Positions 47,501 to 56,309 of a DNA stretch of 64,000 nucleotides are shown here, one piece after another. Made by a program: the position numbers and the translations under genes. The notes beneath the pieces were generated by a model that was not told the origin of the DNA, did not search any database, and saw only the letters and a list, made by a program, of their open reading frames with translations. This DNA is from Pedobacter boryungensis (GTDB lineage Bacteria; Bacteroidota; Bacteroidia; Sphingobacteriales; Sphingobacteriaceae). The stretch's first letter is position 1; each line of letters begins with the position of its first letter. Location: the NCBI RefSeq assembly GCF_013204825.1, contig NZ_JABMKV010000003.1, positions 1 to 64,000 of the forward strand. Reading direction: 5' to 3'.

Positions 47501-47599
47501 CCTGAAGCAATTATTGGTAACCCAACAAGCTCTGGTGCAGACAACGGTTTATATCCTATTACCTCAGTTTACACTTTTGGTTTAAATGTTACTTTTTAA
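44567..47599 (+). CDS. SusC/RagA family TonB-linked outer-membrane transporter
   Basis: The 1010-residue receptor has a signal peptide (ending NAQ near residue 29), a CarboxypepD-reg-like domain (about 31-110), a TonB box/plug (VVVVGYGTQKKRDLTGS, about 114-130; RIRGINSTGG; LYIVDG) and a barrel ending YTFGLNVTF. The second in-frame ATG (44579) fits the signal peptide equally well. It imports oligosaccharides through the outer membrane together with the SusD lipoprotein encoded 24 bp downstream. Confidence 0.96.
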   Translation: MYNSMKKIFTKFSVLIFLCFLLINVANAQNVTVKGIVKDDAGLTVPGASVIVKGTSNGVQTDVNGNYSISAPSNGTLVFTYIGFTSQEISINGRTTINVDLKSSTNDLQQVVVVGYGTQKKRDLTGSIASVKGEEIEKLTATNPINALQGKVPGLTITNNGAPGSSPTVRIRGINSTGGAVNPLYIVDGQMQENIDYLNPADIESIDVLKDVSSVAIYGLKGANGVIAVTTKKAARGKTLVSFSSAIGIQRVNDKIAMTDADGFKKLYSAQLANLNAAPFDYTNYTANTNWQDLIFRNAVINTNNLSISNSGEKSTTLINLGYNNQDGVMKYSNYKKFIARLNEEIRITEKIKIGTNLTGFHWRNEPNTSSITNALWAAPIVGVQTNGLYNSMPSFQRAQVGNPVYSMERNRNTSINRGYRISGNLYAEVKFLKDFTLSSTVYTDLGFNNSRSYSPLPYRTVNLGEGTAATETVLDNSIRTTVSQSANEYRKYQQDHIITYNKEINGGHKITAVGGFNSVFESYTTLSGSRRDTTVNVPNNSNLWYLGVINQNNPTFNGGGGEEESNAGVFLRTSYSYKDKYLFNGTIRRDGNSKLANQNRWQTFGSIGLGWVASEEDFFKDNIKGIDFLKFRGAYGSLGNGGSIPNNLFEVGLTTASNAIFGDQIYTALGNAYLVNPNLGYEKIKGFDFGFDLKALNNKLSAEINYFNKKTEDLLTTYTLPGPAGNYTYYDNLGTVTNKGIEVSLGWSDKLGKDFSYSINPNFSYTSNKVVSIGNSTNFLITNGINVTETGKSIGYFRGYKQVGIYQSAADMAKMPVMAGSQIGDIAYQDINGDGVITDQDRTYLGSPFPPYSYGLSITLNYKGFDATIDGQGFAGHKIYTQRRTQVFATLNYEANRLNAWTTPGSTNVEPILDNTRANNFLFSNYFIEPGDYFRLRNVQLGYTFDRELLSKIGVSKLRLFLSGQNIKTWSKTTGYSPEAIIGNPTSSGADNGLYPITSVYTFGLNVTF

Positions 47600-47622
47600 T
47601 TAAACTATTAACTATAATTAAG

Positions 47623-49182
47623 ATGAAAATATTCGACAAAAAAACTAGAAACTTTATATTTACCATAGCAGTTTTTGTTATTGCCATCATGGCATCTGGT
47701 TGCAAAAAATTTCTAGATACACAAAAACAAGGGTCATATTCTACAGAAACTTATCCGTTTGCAAATGGTGCAGGTGATAATCCATATGACCAATACGTTT
47801 TTGGAGCATACAATGAATTACGTTCTTACAATGTGCATGTTGATGGGTTCCTAGTAGCTACCAGTATTAGGAGTGATGATGCTGATAAAGGTAGTACTCC
47901 TACAGATGGTGGAGCTGATGTTATTGGGATGGACAATTTCTCCATTGTCCCTACAAACGGCAGATGTAATGCCTTATGGACAGGATATTACAATATGATT
48001 TCAAAAGCTAACTTAGTATTAGATCAAGTAGAAAACAATAAGGATATTATTGCTACAGACGGTGCAAAAATTCAAGCACAAGCAGAAGCCAAATTTATTA
48101 GGGGCTATGCTTATTTCATGTTGGTTAGACTTTTTGGCAGAGTACCTCTGGTTGACAAAGTAGTTGGGGCTTCAGATAGTAATATACCACAAAGCACTCC
48201 TGCTCAAATCTATACCTTTATTGAAGCCGACCTTCAATTCGCTGCGGCTAACTTACCAGCTTCTTGGCCATCAAAATTTGTTGGCCGTTTAACAAAAGGT
48301 GCTGCAAATGGTATGCTTGCAAAAGTATATTTAACTCAACAAAAATGGGGTATGGCCATGGCCTCTGCAAATGCCGTAATGACTTCTGGCCAGTATGACC
48401 TATCTACTTCTTATGATAAGGTTTTTAGAGAAGAAGGTGAAAACAGTAAAGAATCTGTATTTGAAGTACAAGCAACTGCTAGTGCGGCTGTACCAACAGC
48501 AAATGGCATTCAATTAACCAGTCATCAAGGCATTAGAGGTTCAGGTATTTGGGATTTAGGTTGGGGATGGAATACTCCGAGTGTACAGTTAGAAGCTGCT
48601 TATGAGACAAATGACCCTCGTAGAGAAAGAACTATTCTTTATACTAGCACTGCAGGAAATCCTCGTCAAACAATTTATGGAGAAACACTACCAGTAGGTT
48701 TACCTAACCCTAGATATAATAACAAAGTTTATACTAACCCAGCTATCAGAGCCTCGGTTGGTCACAGATTTGGCTATTGGATGAATGTTCGCATTCTACG
48801 TTATGCAGATGTGGTATTGATGTATGCTGAAGCCGCCAACGAACTTGGTGGAGCAACAAACACAACAGCTGCCTTAACTGCGCTAAATAGTGTTAGAGAA
48901 AGAGCAAGACGTGGTGCACCTGCTGGCACATTACCAGATATTACTGTTACAGACCAAACAGCACTTAGAACAATTATACAGCATGAGAGAAGAATAGAAT
49001 TAGCAATGGAGTATGATCGTTTCTTCGACTTAATAAGATGGGGAGCTACTACAGCTCAGGCTGCAATGAGCGCTGCAGGTAAAACAGCATTCAGTTTTGA
49101 TAGAGATAAATATTTACCTATCCCTCTAACACAAATAGATTTAAGTAAAAACGTATTAACACAAAACTTTGGTTATAATTAA
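47623..49182 (+). CDS. SusD/RagB family outer-membrane lipoprotein
   Basis: The 519-residue protein has a lipobox (IMASGC, Cys at about 27), an N-terminal SusD-like domain with KKFLDTQKQGSYS, tetratricopeptide helices (AEAKFIRGYAYFMLVRLFG, about 147-165) and a C-terminal RagB domain with RYADVVLMYAEAANELGG and IQHERRIELAMEYDRFFDLIRWG. It captures glycan on the cell surface and caps the SusC channel. The gene follows susC directly. Confidence 0.96.
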   Translation: MKIFDKKTRNFIFTIAVFVIAIMASGCKKFLDTQKQGSYSTETYPFANGAGDNPYDQYVFGAYNELRSYNVHVDGFLVATSIRSDDADKGSTPTDGGADVIGMDNFSIVPTNGRCNALWTGYYNMISKANLVLDQVENNKDIIATDGAKIQAQAEAKFIRGYAYFMLVRLFGRVPLVDKVVGASDSNIPQSTPAQIYTFIEADLQFAAANLPASWPSKFVGRLTKGAANGMLAKVYLTQQKWGMAMASANAVMTSGQYDLSTSYDKVFREEGENSKESVFEVQATASAAVPTANGIQLTSHQGIRGSGIWDLGWGWNTPSVQLEAAYETNDPRRERTILYTSTAGNPRQTIYGETLPVGLPNPRYNNKVYTNPAIRASVGHRFGYWMNVRILRYADVVLMYAEAANELGGATNTTAALTALNSVRERARRGAPAGTLPDITVTDQTALRTIIQHERRIELAMEYDRFFDLIRWGATTAQAAMSAAGKTAFSFDRDKYLPIPLTQIDLSKNVLTQNFGYN

Positions 49183-49192
49183 TCATTTTGAT

Positions 49193-50065
49193 ATGAAATT
49201 CACTAAATTAAATAAAATAATTATTCTGCTTGTCTCAAGCTTAATGATAGTAGCCTGTAAAAAAGATGGCAACCCAAACAACTTATCAGATGTTGATGCT
49301 TCAAGCTATGCAGGAAAAATTGATGGCTATGCCAATGCTGATGAAGTTTACAGTAGCAATTTAGTTGCTTATTGGTCATTTGATGACACAAACAATGAAT
49401 TGAAATCGAATTCTGCTCCAACAAACACAGCTAATGCCAGTTTTATAACTGGTGTAAAGGGTAAAGCTTTAAAATTAACCGCTGGATACCTATATTATGC
49501 TAAGCAATTTGATGCTTTAAAGACTGATGCTTTAAAAAACTTTACAATTAGCTCTTGGGTGCAAATTACCAACAATGGTTCTAAAAAAACAATGTTGATG
49601 ACAATTGCTCGCCCTAACAATTTTTTAGGCAGCTTAGATTATAGGTTAAATACAAATAGTACTTCTACTACTTTTTTAGGAATAGGACCTAGATTTACTA
49701 CACTAGGTGGTGGTAGCCAAGATAATTTGAATGCTAATTTATCTCCAGCATTTGGCGCTAATGCTTGGACACATTTGGTATTAACCTATAATGGCACTAC
49801 AGGAATATTTAAAGTTTGGGCTGATGGAAAAGATATAGGTTCTTATAATAGCCGTGGTACTGGCAATAATATTTTTAAGGCTTACGAACCTAGCGAATTT
49901 ATTATTGGGGCCCATTATAATAATATTCCCGGAAAGGAAATAGCAGGGTCAGCAGCTGATTTTGCGGCTATGACAGGTAGTGTAGATGAATTACGTATAT
50001 ATAACACGGTTCTTCAAGACGCAAGCATCAAAGCGCTTTACAACTTAGGTAAAGCAGGTAAATAA
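49193..50065 (+). CDS. LamG-domain surface lipoprotein, likely glycan-binding
   Basis: The ATG at 49193 is chosen over an in-frame TTG at 49169 that overlaps susD-like coding sequence. The 290-residue product has a lipobox (SLMIVAC, Cys22), then a concanavalin/laminin-G-like jellyroll (about 55-290; LVAYWSFDDTNNELKSN, FTISSWVQIT, WTHLVLTYNGTTGIFKVWADG, VDELRIYNTVL). Its place after SusD, where surface glycan-binding proteins are found, suggests it binds the polysaccharide. A terminator follows. Confidence 0.85.
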   Translation: MKFTKLNKIIILLVSSLMIVACKKDGNPNNLSDVDASSYAGKIDGYANADEVYSSNLVAYWSFDDTNNELKSNSAPTNTANASFITGVKGKALKLTAGYLYYAKQFDALKTDALKNFTISSWVQITNNGSKKTMLMTIARPNNFLGSLDYRLNTNSTSTTFLGIGPRFTTLGGGSQDNLNANLSPAFGANAWTHLVLTYNGTTGIFKVWADGKDIGSYNSRGTGNNIFKAYEPSEFIIGAHYNNIPGKEIAGSAADFAAMTGSVDELRIYNTVLQDASIKALYNLGKAGK

Positions 50066-50072
50066 TTAATAA

Positions 50073-50102
50073 GGGCACAGTTTGAAATGCTGTGTCCTTT
50101 TT
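50073..50102 (+). terminator. Internal terminator in the polysaccharide locus
   Basis: GGGCACAG (50073-50080) pairs with CTGTGTCC (50090-50097; one G-U) around a 9-nt loop, followed by TTTTT (50098-50102). The next gene starts only 20 nt later, so enzyme genes rely on read-through or a promoter inside the hairpin region. Confidence 0.8.
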
Positions 50103-50122
50103 CACTCCGATAACATAATTAT

Positions 50123-51799
50123 ATGAAGTTGTCTAACTATTTTACTAATGGTAAATTTTATTTGTTGGCTATTATTGTTGCATGTGCGTTGTATTCTTGC
50201 AAAAAAAAAGGCTCTGATAATCCAATAAATAAAGACACATCTTTATATTTCACTGTTAATGGCAGTAATAATGGTACTTTAAAGTATATCAATCTTAGCC
50301 CTAAACCAGTTATAAAATTTAACTTTACCGAGCCAGTAAACCCAACAACAGTAAAAAATAGCATCATATTTAAAGATGCTTCTGGAACAGTTATTACTAT
50401 CATCACTACTTATGAAGATGACAACAAAGTAGTTAATATAAGTCCTAAAGATAACTTAGCTTCGTTTGGCACTTATACTCTTTCAGTTAACGATCAATTA
50501 AAATCTGCTAGTGGAGGGAATTTAATCAACCCTGTTAATATTACATTAGTTTCAGGGCTTGATAACACAGACAAATTTCCTCGAATTACTGATGATGAAC
50601 TTCTCACTTTAGTTCAAAAACAAACTTTCAAATATTTTTGGGATTTTGGGCATCCGACTAGTGGCTTAGCAAGAGAAAGAAATACTTCTGGAGATGTTGT
50701 AACAACAGGAGGATCCGGATTTGGCGTTATGGCCATTGTAACTGGGATTAGTAGAAATTTTATCACGAGAGCAGAAGGTCTAGCTCGACTGCAAAAAATT
50801 GTAGCTTTTCTAAAAAATGCAGATCGCTTTCATGGAGCTTATTCACATTGGTTAGACGGAAATACTGGGAAAGTAATTCCTTTCAGTACAAAAGACAATG
50901 GTGCCGATTTAGTCGAAACTTCTTACTTAATGCAAGGTCTAATTACCGCTAGACAATATTTTACTGGTAATGATGCGGCAGAAACTACCTTAAGAAACGA
51001 TATTACCAATCTTTATAACGGAGTTGAATGGTCTTGGTTTAGAAAAGATGGTGGAAATGTATTGTATTGGCATTGGAGCCCGACCTATAATTGGGATATG
51101 AATTTACCATTACAAGGATGGAATGAAGCGCTAAACACCTATATCATGGCGGCATCATCACCTACTTACTCCATTCCAAAATCAGTTTATGATTTAGGTT
51201 GGGCAAGAAGTGGTGCAATGAAAAACGGAAATACATATTACGGTGTACAATTGCCTTTGGGTGTGGCAAATGGTGGACCGTTATTCCTAGCACACTATAC
51301 TTTTTTAGGTGTAAATCCAATGGGTTTAGTGGATACTTATGCTAATTATGAAACCCAAACTAAAGCACATACCTTAATTAATTACAACTATTGTGTTGCA
51401 AATCCCGCAAAAAATGTGGGTTACAGTGCTGAATGTTGGGGACTTACCGCTAGTGACGTTCCAAATGGATATGCAGCTAGTTCTCCATCGAATGATTTGG
51501 GCGTAATTGCTCCGACTGCAGCCTTGTCATCTTTCCCTTATACACCAACAGAATCGATGGCGGCACTTAAATTTTTCTATTATAAACTAGGTGATAAAAT
51601 TTGGAAAGACTATGGTTTTGTAGATGCCTTTAAATTAAACGACCCATGGTTTGCTTCATCAACATTAGCAATAGATCAGGGACCGATTATCATCATGATA
51701 GAAAACCATCGCACTAAATTGCTTTGGAATTTATTTATGAGCGCACCAGAAATAAAAATGGGAATGAAAGGCTTAGGCTTTACTAGTCCAAATTTATAA
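50123..51799 (+). CDS. Glycoamylase-family (GH144-like) lipoprotein with Ig-like domain
   Basis: The 558-residue protein has a lipobox (ACALYSC, Cys26), a bacterial Ig-like domain of Big_5 type (about 40-145; KFNFTEPVNPTTVKNSIIFK) and a glycoamylase (PF10091) alpha/alpha-barrel (about 155-555): DELLTLVQKQTFKYFWDFG, HGAYSHWLDG, GADLVETSYLMQGL, NVLYWHWSPTYNWDM. This Pfam family contains GH144 endo-beta-1,2-glucanases, so an outer-surface beta-glucanase is likely. It is a close paralogue of the next gene. Confidence 0.88.
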   Translation: MKLSNYFTNGKFYLLAIIVACALYSCKKKGSDNPINKDTSLYFTVNGSNNGTLKYINLSPKPVIKFNFTEPVNPTTVKNSIIFKDASGTVITIITTYEDDNKVVNISPKDNLASFGTYTLSVNDQLKSASGGNLINPVNITLVSGLDNTDKFPRITDDELLTLVQKQTFKYFWDFGHPTSGLARERNTSGDVVTTGGSGFGVMAIVTGISRNFITRAEGLARLQKIVAFLKNADRFHGAYSHWLDGNTGKVIPFSTKDNGADLVETSYLMQGLITARQYFTGNDAAETTLRNDITNLYNGVEWSWFRKDGGNVLYWHWSPTYNWDMNLPLQGWNEALNTYIMAASSPTYSIPKSVYDLGWARSGAMKNGNTYYGVQLPLGVANGGPLFLAHYTFLGVNPMGLVDTYANYETQTKAHTLINYNYCVANPAKNVGYSAECWGLTASDVPNGYAASSPSNDLGVIAPTAALSSFPYTPTESMAALKFFYYKLGDKIWKDYGFVDAFKLNDPWFASSTLAIDQGPIIIMIENHRTKLLWNLFMSAPEIKMGMKGLGFTSPNL

Positions 51800-51828
51800 A
51801 ATCAATCCTCTATACTCAAAGAACACAA

Positions 51829-53157
51829 ATGAAATTTATCTCTATATCAATTTTACTTTTAATACTAAGCAGTTGTAATCTGCAGCAAGGAAATACTGTC
51901 GTCAAGAAAAAATTGAGTGACGAAGAATTATTAACCTTAGTCCAAAAACAAACCTTTAATTATTTTTGGGATGGTGCAGAACCTATTTCAGGTTTAGCAA
52001 GAGAGAGATACCATAGTGATAATATTTACGAACAAAATGACAAGAATGTTATTGCCACAGGAGCATCCGGATTTGGAGTAATGTCAATTTTGGTTGCTAT
52101 CGAACGCAAATTTATTACCCGAGAACAGGGCTTTGAGCGTTTACAAAAGAACGTAGATTTCCTCCAAAAAGCAGATCGCTTTCACGGAGCTTGGTCACAT
52201 TGGATTTATCCCTCTGGAAAAGTAAAACCTTTTGGAAAAAATGACGATGGTGGAGATTTAGTTGAAACATCATTTTTAATGCAAGGATTAATTTGTGTTC
52301 GCCAATACTTTAAAGATGGTAATGAGAAAGAAAAAGCCCTAGCAGCACAAATAGATAAATTATGGAAAGAAGTAGATTTTGATTGGTATCGCAACGGCGG
52401 AAAAAATGTATTGTATTGGCATTGGTCGCCTAATATTGGTTGGAAAATGAATTTTCCAGTTACGGGTTATAATGAATGTTTAATAATGTACATTATGGCT
52501 GCAGCCTCTCCTACTCATACCATTCCTGCAGAAGTTTACCATAAGGGCTGGGCTAAAAGTGGCGGTATCAACACAGACTTCAAGTTGTACGGTCATGAGA
52601 TCAAATTAGCACATAATGGCGAAAAAAATAATGTTGGCCCTTTATTTTGGGCTCAATATTCTTATTTAGGATTAAATCCAAAAGGATTAAAAGATCGATA
52701 TGCAGATTATTGGAAAGAAAATACAAATCATGCCTTAATTCATTACGATTATGCCCTAGAAAACCCTAAAAAGTACAAAGGATATGGCGCAGATTCTTGG
52801 GGTTTTACCGCAAGCTATTCTGTAAACGGATATTCTGCACATAGCCCTTCAAATGACTTAGGGGTAATTTCTCCAACCGCAGCGCTAGCTTCTTATCCAT
52901 ATACACCTAATGAATCAATGAAAATGATTAGACATTTATATGAAGATTTAGGCGACAAAGTTTGGGGTGAATATGGATTTTATGATGCCTATAGCGAAAC
53001 AGCAAATTGGTATCCTAAAAGATATTTAGGCATTGATCAAGGCCCTATAATAATCATGATTGAAAATGGAAGAACTGGGTTATTATGGAACTTATTTATG
53101 AGTTGCCCGGAAGTTCAAACAGGCTTAGACAAACTTGGCTTCACTTACAAAAAATAA
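51829..53157 (+). CDS. Glycoamylase-family (GH144-like) lipoprotein
   Basis: The 442-residue protein has a lipobox (LILSSC, Cys16) followed directly by the glycoamylase barrel, with EELLTLVQKQTFNYFWDGA, HGAWSHWIYP, GGDLVETSFLMQGL, NVLYWHWSPNIGWKM and GIDQGPIIIMIENGRTGLLWN. The same motifs occur in the preceding gene, and the two are clearly tandem paralogues, but this one has no Ig-like domain. It is likely a second endo-glucanase or an oligosaccharide-active form. It lies 29 bp after its paralogue and 24 bp before the GH3 gene. Confidence 0.88.
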   Translation: MKFISISILLLILSSCNLQQGNTVVKKKLSDEELLTLVQKQTFNYFWDGAEPISGLARERYHSDNIYEQNDKNVIATGASGFGVMSILVAIERKFITREQGFERLQKNVDFLQKADRFHGAWSHWIYPSGKVKPFGKNDDGGDLVETSFLMQGLICVRQYFKDGNEKEKALAAQIDKLWKEVDFDWYRNGGKNVLYWHWSPNIGWKMNFPVTGYNECLIMYIMAAASPTHTIPAEVYHKGWAKSGGINTDFKLYGHEIKLAHNGEKNNVGPLFWAQYSYLGLNPKGLKDRYADYWKENTNHALIHYDYALENPKKYKGYGADSWGFTASYSVNGYSAHSPSNDLGVISPTAALASYPYTPNESMKMIRHLYEDLGDKVWGEYGFYDAYSETANWYPKRYLGIDQGPIIIMIENGRTGLLWNLFMSCPEVQTGLDKLGFTYKK

Positions 53158-53181
53158 AATTTGAATACAAAACACAATACA

Positions 53182-55479
53182 ATGAAAAAATTCAGCTACC
53201 TTCTTTTATTAGCCGCTCTTATCTCAAATTCTATTTCTGCTCAGCAAAAGAAAACAGTAAATCCTGCGCAGCAAAAAATGGATACATTCATAAATAACTT
53301 GCTGTCAAAAATGACCGTCGATGAAAAAATTGGTCAATTAAATTTAGTTACTGGCGGAGAAGCTACAACAGGTGCTGCTGTAAGTACTGATGTAGAAGCT
53401 AAAATTGCAAAAGGCAATGTTGGAGGAATTTTCAGCATGACAACTCCGGAGAAAATTCGTAAAACTCAAGAAATTGCCATGAAAAGTCGCTTAAAAATTC
53501 CTTTAATTTTTGGGCAGGATGTAATTCATGGTTATAAAACTACATTCCCAATTCCTTTAGCTCTAGCTGCCAGTTGGGACTTACCTTTAATTGAGAAAAC
53601 TGCTCGTACTGCTGCAATTGAAGCTAGTGCCGATGGTTTAAACTGGACATTTTCACCTATGGTGGATGTTGCTCGTGATGCCCGATGGGGAAGAATTGCT
53701 GAAGGAAGTGGTGAAGATACTTATCTAGGTTCGCAAATTGCCAAAGTAATGGTTAAAGGATATCAAGGCGATGATTTATCTAAATACAACACCATTATGG
53801 CTTGTGTAAAACATTTTGCATTATATGGTGCCTCAGAAGCCGGAAGAGATTATAATACGACTGATATGAGTTTGGACAGAATGTATAACGATTACTTACC
53901 CCCTTACAAAGCTGCGCTTGATGCTGGAGCTGGAAGTTTTATGGTTTCTTTTAATGACATTAATGGTGTACCTGCAACTGCTAATAAATGGCTCTTAACA
54001 GATGTTTTACGTAAACAATGGGGATTTAAGGGGTTTGTGGCTTCAGATTATACCGGCGTAAGTGAATTGGTCAATCATGGTTTAGGTGATTTAAAAACTG
54101 TTTCTGCTTTATCACTCAAAGCAGGTACTGATATGGATATGGTGAGTGAAGGTTATTTATCTACCTTAAAGCAATCGTTAAAAGAAGGCAAAGTAACTAT
54201 TGCTCAAATAAACAACTCTTGTCGCTTAATTTTAGAGGCAAAATATAAATTAGGTTTATTTGAGGATCCTTTTAGATACTGTAACGAAGAACGTGCTAAA
54301 ACCGAGATCTTAACTCCTGCTAATTTAAAATTCGCTAGAGAAACAGCAACCAAAACTTTTGTCTTGTTAAAAAATGATAATAAAACCTTACCCTTAAAAA
54401 GATCGGGAACAATAGCTTTAATTGGCCCTTTGGCTAACACAAGCTCAAATATGCCTGGGACTTGGAGTGTAAATGCTGATTTAGCGAATGTGCCAACTTT
54501 ATTGCAAGGTTTAACAGAAGTGGCAGGTAAAAATGTGAAAATTTTGCATGCATTGGGATCAAACTTAATCGCAGATGCAAATCAACAAGCTTGGGCAACA
54601 GCTCATGGCAGGGATATCCCAAGAGATAATCGACCTGAAGAAGAAATAATTGCTGAGGCCGTAAAAACTGCTAATAAATCAGATGTTGTTGTTGCAGCTT
54701 TAGGCGAAGCATCTGAAATGAGTGGAGAAAGTTCAAGTCGTACAGATATCGGAATTCCTGAAACACAACGAAAATTATTGGCAGCTTTATTAAAAACTGG
54801 CAAACCTGTGGTGTTGGTTCTATTTGCAGGCAGACCAATGACGTTGAAGTGGGAAAGTGAGAATGTTCCTGCAATTTTAAATGTTTGGTTTGGCGGTGTT
54901 GAAGCAACCAGAGCAATTGGGGATGTCTTATTTGGGGATGCAAACCCTTCAGGGAAACTAACTGTAACTTTCCCTCAAAATGTTGGACAAATTCCATTGT
55001 ATTATAGCCATAAAAACACTGGTCGACCTTTAGCAGAGCAAAATTGGTTTTATCGTTTCCGTTCAAATTATTTAGATGTAAGTAATGAGCCATTATACCC
55101 TTTTGGATTTGGGTTAAGCTATACTACCTATACCTACGGCGATTTAAAACTGAGTTCGAACACATTAAAACCTGGTCAGAAAATAACGGCTACGATAACA
55201 GTAACTAATACTGGTAATTTGGCTGGCGAAGAAATAGTTCAACTGTATACTCGTGATTTAATTGGTACTAGTACCAGACCTGTTAAGGAGCTAAAAGGAT
55301 TTCAAAAAATTAAATTACAGCCTGGTGAAAGCAAAATAGTTACATTTAACCTAACTGAACAAGATTTGAAATTTTACAACAGTGAGCTTAAATTTGTAGC
55401 TGAACCCGGTGATTTTAAAGTATTTGTTGGACCAAATGTTAGAGATGTAAAAGAAGCTGACTTTAAATTAGTTAAATAA
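53182..55479 (+). CDS. bglX: GH3 beta-glucosidase, BglX-like
   Basis: The ATG at 53182 is chosen over an in-frame TTG at 53161. The 765-residue exported enzyme (signal peptide 1-21) has the GH3 N-terminal barrel (PLIFGQDVIHGYKT, WTFSPMVDVARDARWGR), nucleophile Asp289 in GFVASDYTGV, the C-terminal alpha/beta domain with the acid/base region (LGEASEMSGESSSR), and a fibronectin-III-like domain (about 670-765). It releases glucose from beta-gluco-oligosaccharides in the periplasm, finishing breakdown of products from the two glycoamylase-family enzymes. Confidence 0.94.
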   Translation: MKKFSYLLLLAALISNSISAQQKKTVNPAQQKMDTFINNLLSKMTVDEKIGQLNLVTGGEATTGAAVSTDVEAKIAKGNVGGIFSMTTPEKIRKTQEIAMKSRLKIPLIFGQDVIHGYKTTFPIPLALAASWDLPLIEKTARTAAIEASADGLNWTFSPMVDVARDARWGRIAEGSGEDTYLGSQIAKVMVKGYQGDDLSKYNTIMACVKHFALYGASEAGRDYNTTDMSLDRMYNDYLPPYKAALDAGAGSFMVSFNDINGVPATANKWLLTDVLRKQWGFKGFVASDYTGVSELVNHGLGDLKTVSALSLKAGTDMDMVSEGYLSTLKQSLKEGKVTIAQINNSCRLILEAKYKLGLFEDPFRYCNEERAKTEILTPANLKFARETATKTFVLLKNDNKTLPLKRSGTIALIGPLANTSSNMPGTWSVNADLANVPTLLQGLTEVAGKNVKILHALGSNLIADANQQAWATAHGRDIPRDNRPEEEIIAEAVKTANKSDVVVAALGEASEMSGESSSRTDIGIPETQRKLLAALLKTGKPVVLVLFAGRPMTLKWESENVPAILNVWFGGVEATRAIGDVLFGDANPSGKLTVTFPQNVGQIPLYYSHKNTGRPLAEQNWFYRFRSNYLDVSNEPLYPFGFGLSYTTYTYGDLKLSSNTLKPGQKITATITVTNTGNLAGEEIVQLYTRDLIGTSTRPVKELKGFQKIKLQPGESKIVTFNLTEQDLKFYNSELKFVAEPGDFKVFVGPNVRDVKEADFKLVK

Positions 55480-56255
55480 TGAAAAAAATAATCCCTTTCT
55501 TAATTTGCTGTTTAACACTTTTTTCAGCATTTGCTCAAGATATATCAAAGTATAAAAAAGAGAATTTCGTTTTTGCTAATGATACATTGAAGTACAGAAT
55601 TTTATATCCTGAAAACTTTGATGCTACAAAAAAATATCCTGTTGTTTTTTTCTTACATGGAAGTGGCGAAAGAGGAAACGATAATGAAAAACAGTTAACA
55701 CATGGCGGTAAGTTATTTTTAACAGATGAATTTAGAAAAAACTATCCTGCTATTGTTATTTTTCCTCAATGTGCCGAGAATAGCTATTGGTCTAATGTAG
55801 AAATCGAAGAAGTAAGTGGTAAACGTTTTTTCACTTTTCAAAAAAGCGGTGAACCTACAAAATCGATGGCGCTTTTACTAAAATTAACCGATCAATTCGT
55901 AAATCAATCTTTTGTTGATAAAAATAAAGTTTATGTAGGGGGTTTATCTATGGGCGGAATGGGAACGTTTGAAATTTTGAGAAGAAAGCCACACCTCTTT
56001 GCCGCTGCATTCGCGATTTGTGGAGGCGATAATCCTACAAATGCAAAAAAATATAAAAATGTGCCTTTATGGATCTTCCATGGAGGATTGGACGATGTTG
56101 TAAATCCACAATTATCTTACAATGTGTATAGAGAATTAAAGAAATTAGGGCATGAGCCAAAATACACCATCTACTTAAAAGCCAATCATAACAGTTGGGA
56201 TTCTACATTTGCAGAACCTAATTTAATTCCTTGGTTATTTAGTAAACAACAGTAA
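55479..56255 (+). CDS. Secreted alpha/beta hydrolase, esterase or peptidase-like
   Basis: The 258-residue protein has a signal peptide (about 1-20, ending AFAQ), a nucleophile elbow GGLSMGGMG with Ser157, an oxyanion-type FFLHGSGERGND (about 55-66), and a late Asp/His pair in HGGLDDVVN and KANHNSWD. This is the layout of phospholipase/carboxylesterase and feruloyl-esterase-like hydrolases (LpqC type). Its start overlaps the GH3 stop by one base (TAATG), so it belongs to the locus and may deacylate the glycan. A strong terminator follows. Confidence 0.85.
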   Translation: MKKIIPFLICCLTLFSAFAQDISKYKKENFVFANDTLKYRILYPENFDATKKYPVVFFLHGSGERGNDNEKQLTHGGKLFLTDEFRKNYPAIVIFPQCAENSYWSNVEIEEVSGKRFFTFQKSGEPTKSMALLLKLTDQFVNQSFVDKNKVYVGGLSMGGMGTFEILRRKPHLFAAAFAICGGDNPTNAKKYKNVPLWIFHGGLDDVVNPQLSYNVYRELKKLGHEPKYTIYLKANHNSWDSTFAEPNLIPWLFSKQQ

Positions 56256-56259
56256 CTAT

Positions 56260-56297
56260 AAAAGAAAAGGCTTCGAATATTCGAAGCCTTTTCTTTT
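56260..56297. terminator. Bidirectional terminator, perfect palindrome
   Basis: A perfect 38-nt palindrome (AAAAGAAAAGGCTTCGAA, 56260-56277, and its inverse to 56297). A-runs and T-runs on both flanks let it end the polysaccharide locus on the plus strand and the YebC gene on the minus strand. Confidence 0.92.
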
Positions 56298-56309
56298 AAT
56301 TTTCAATTA

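Noticed and set aside
54671..55093. 140-codon minus-strand frame inside the GH3 gene
   Set aside because: It lies entirely antisense to a conserved glycosidase domain and is rich in Leu/Gln/His, a typical shadow frame.
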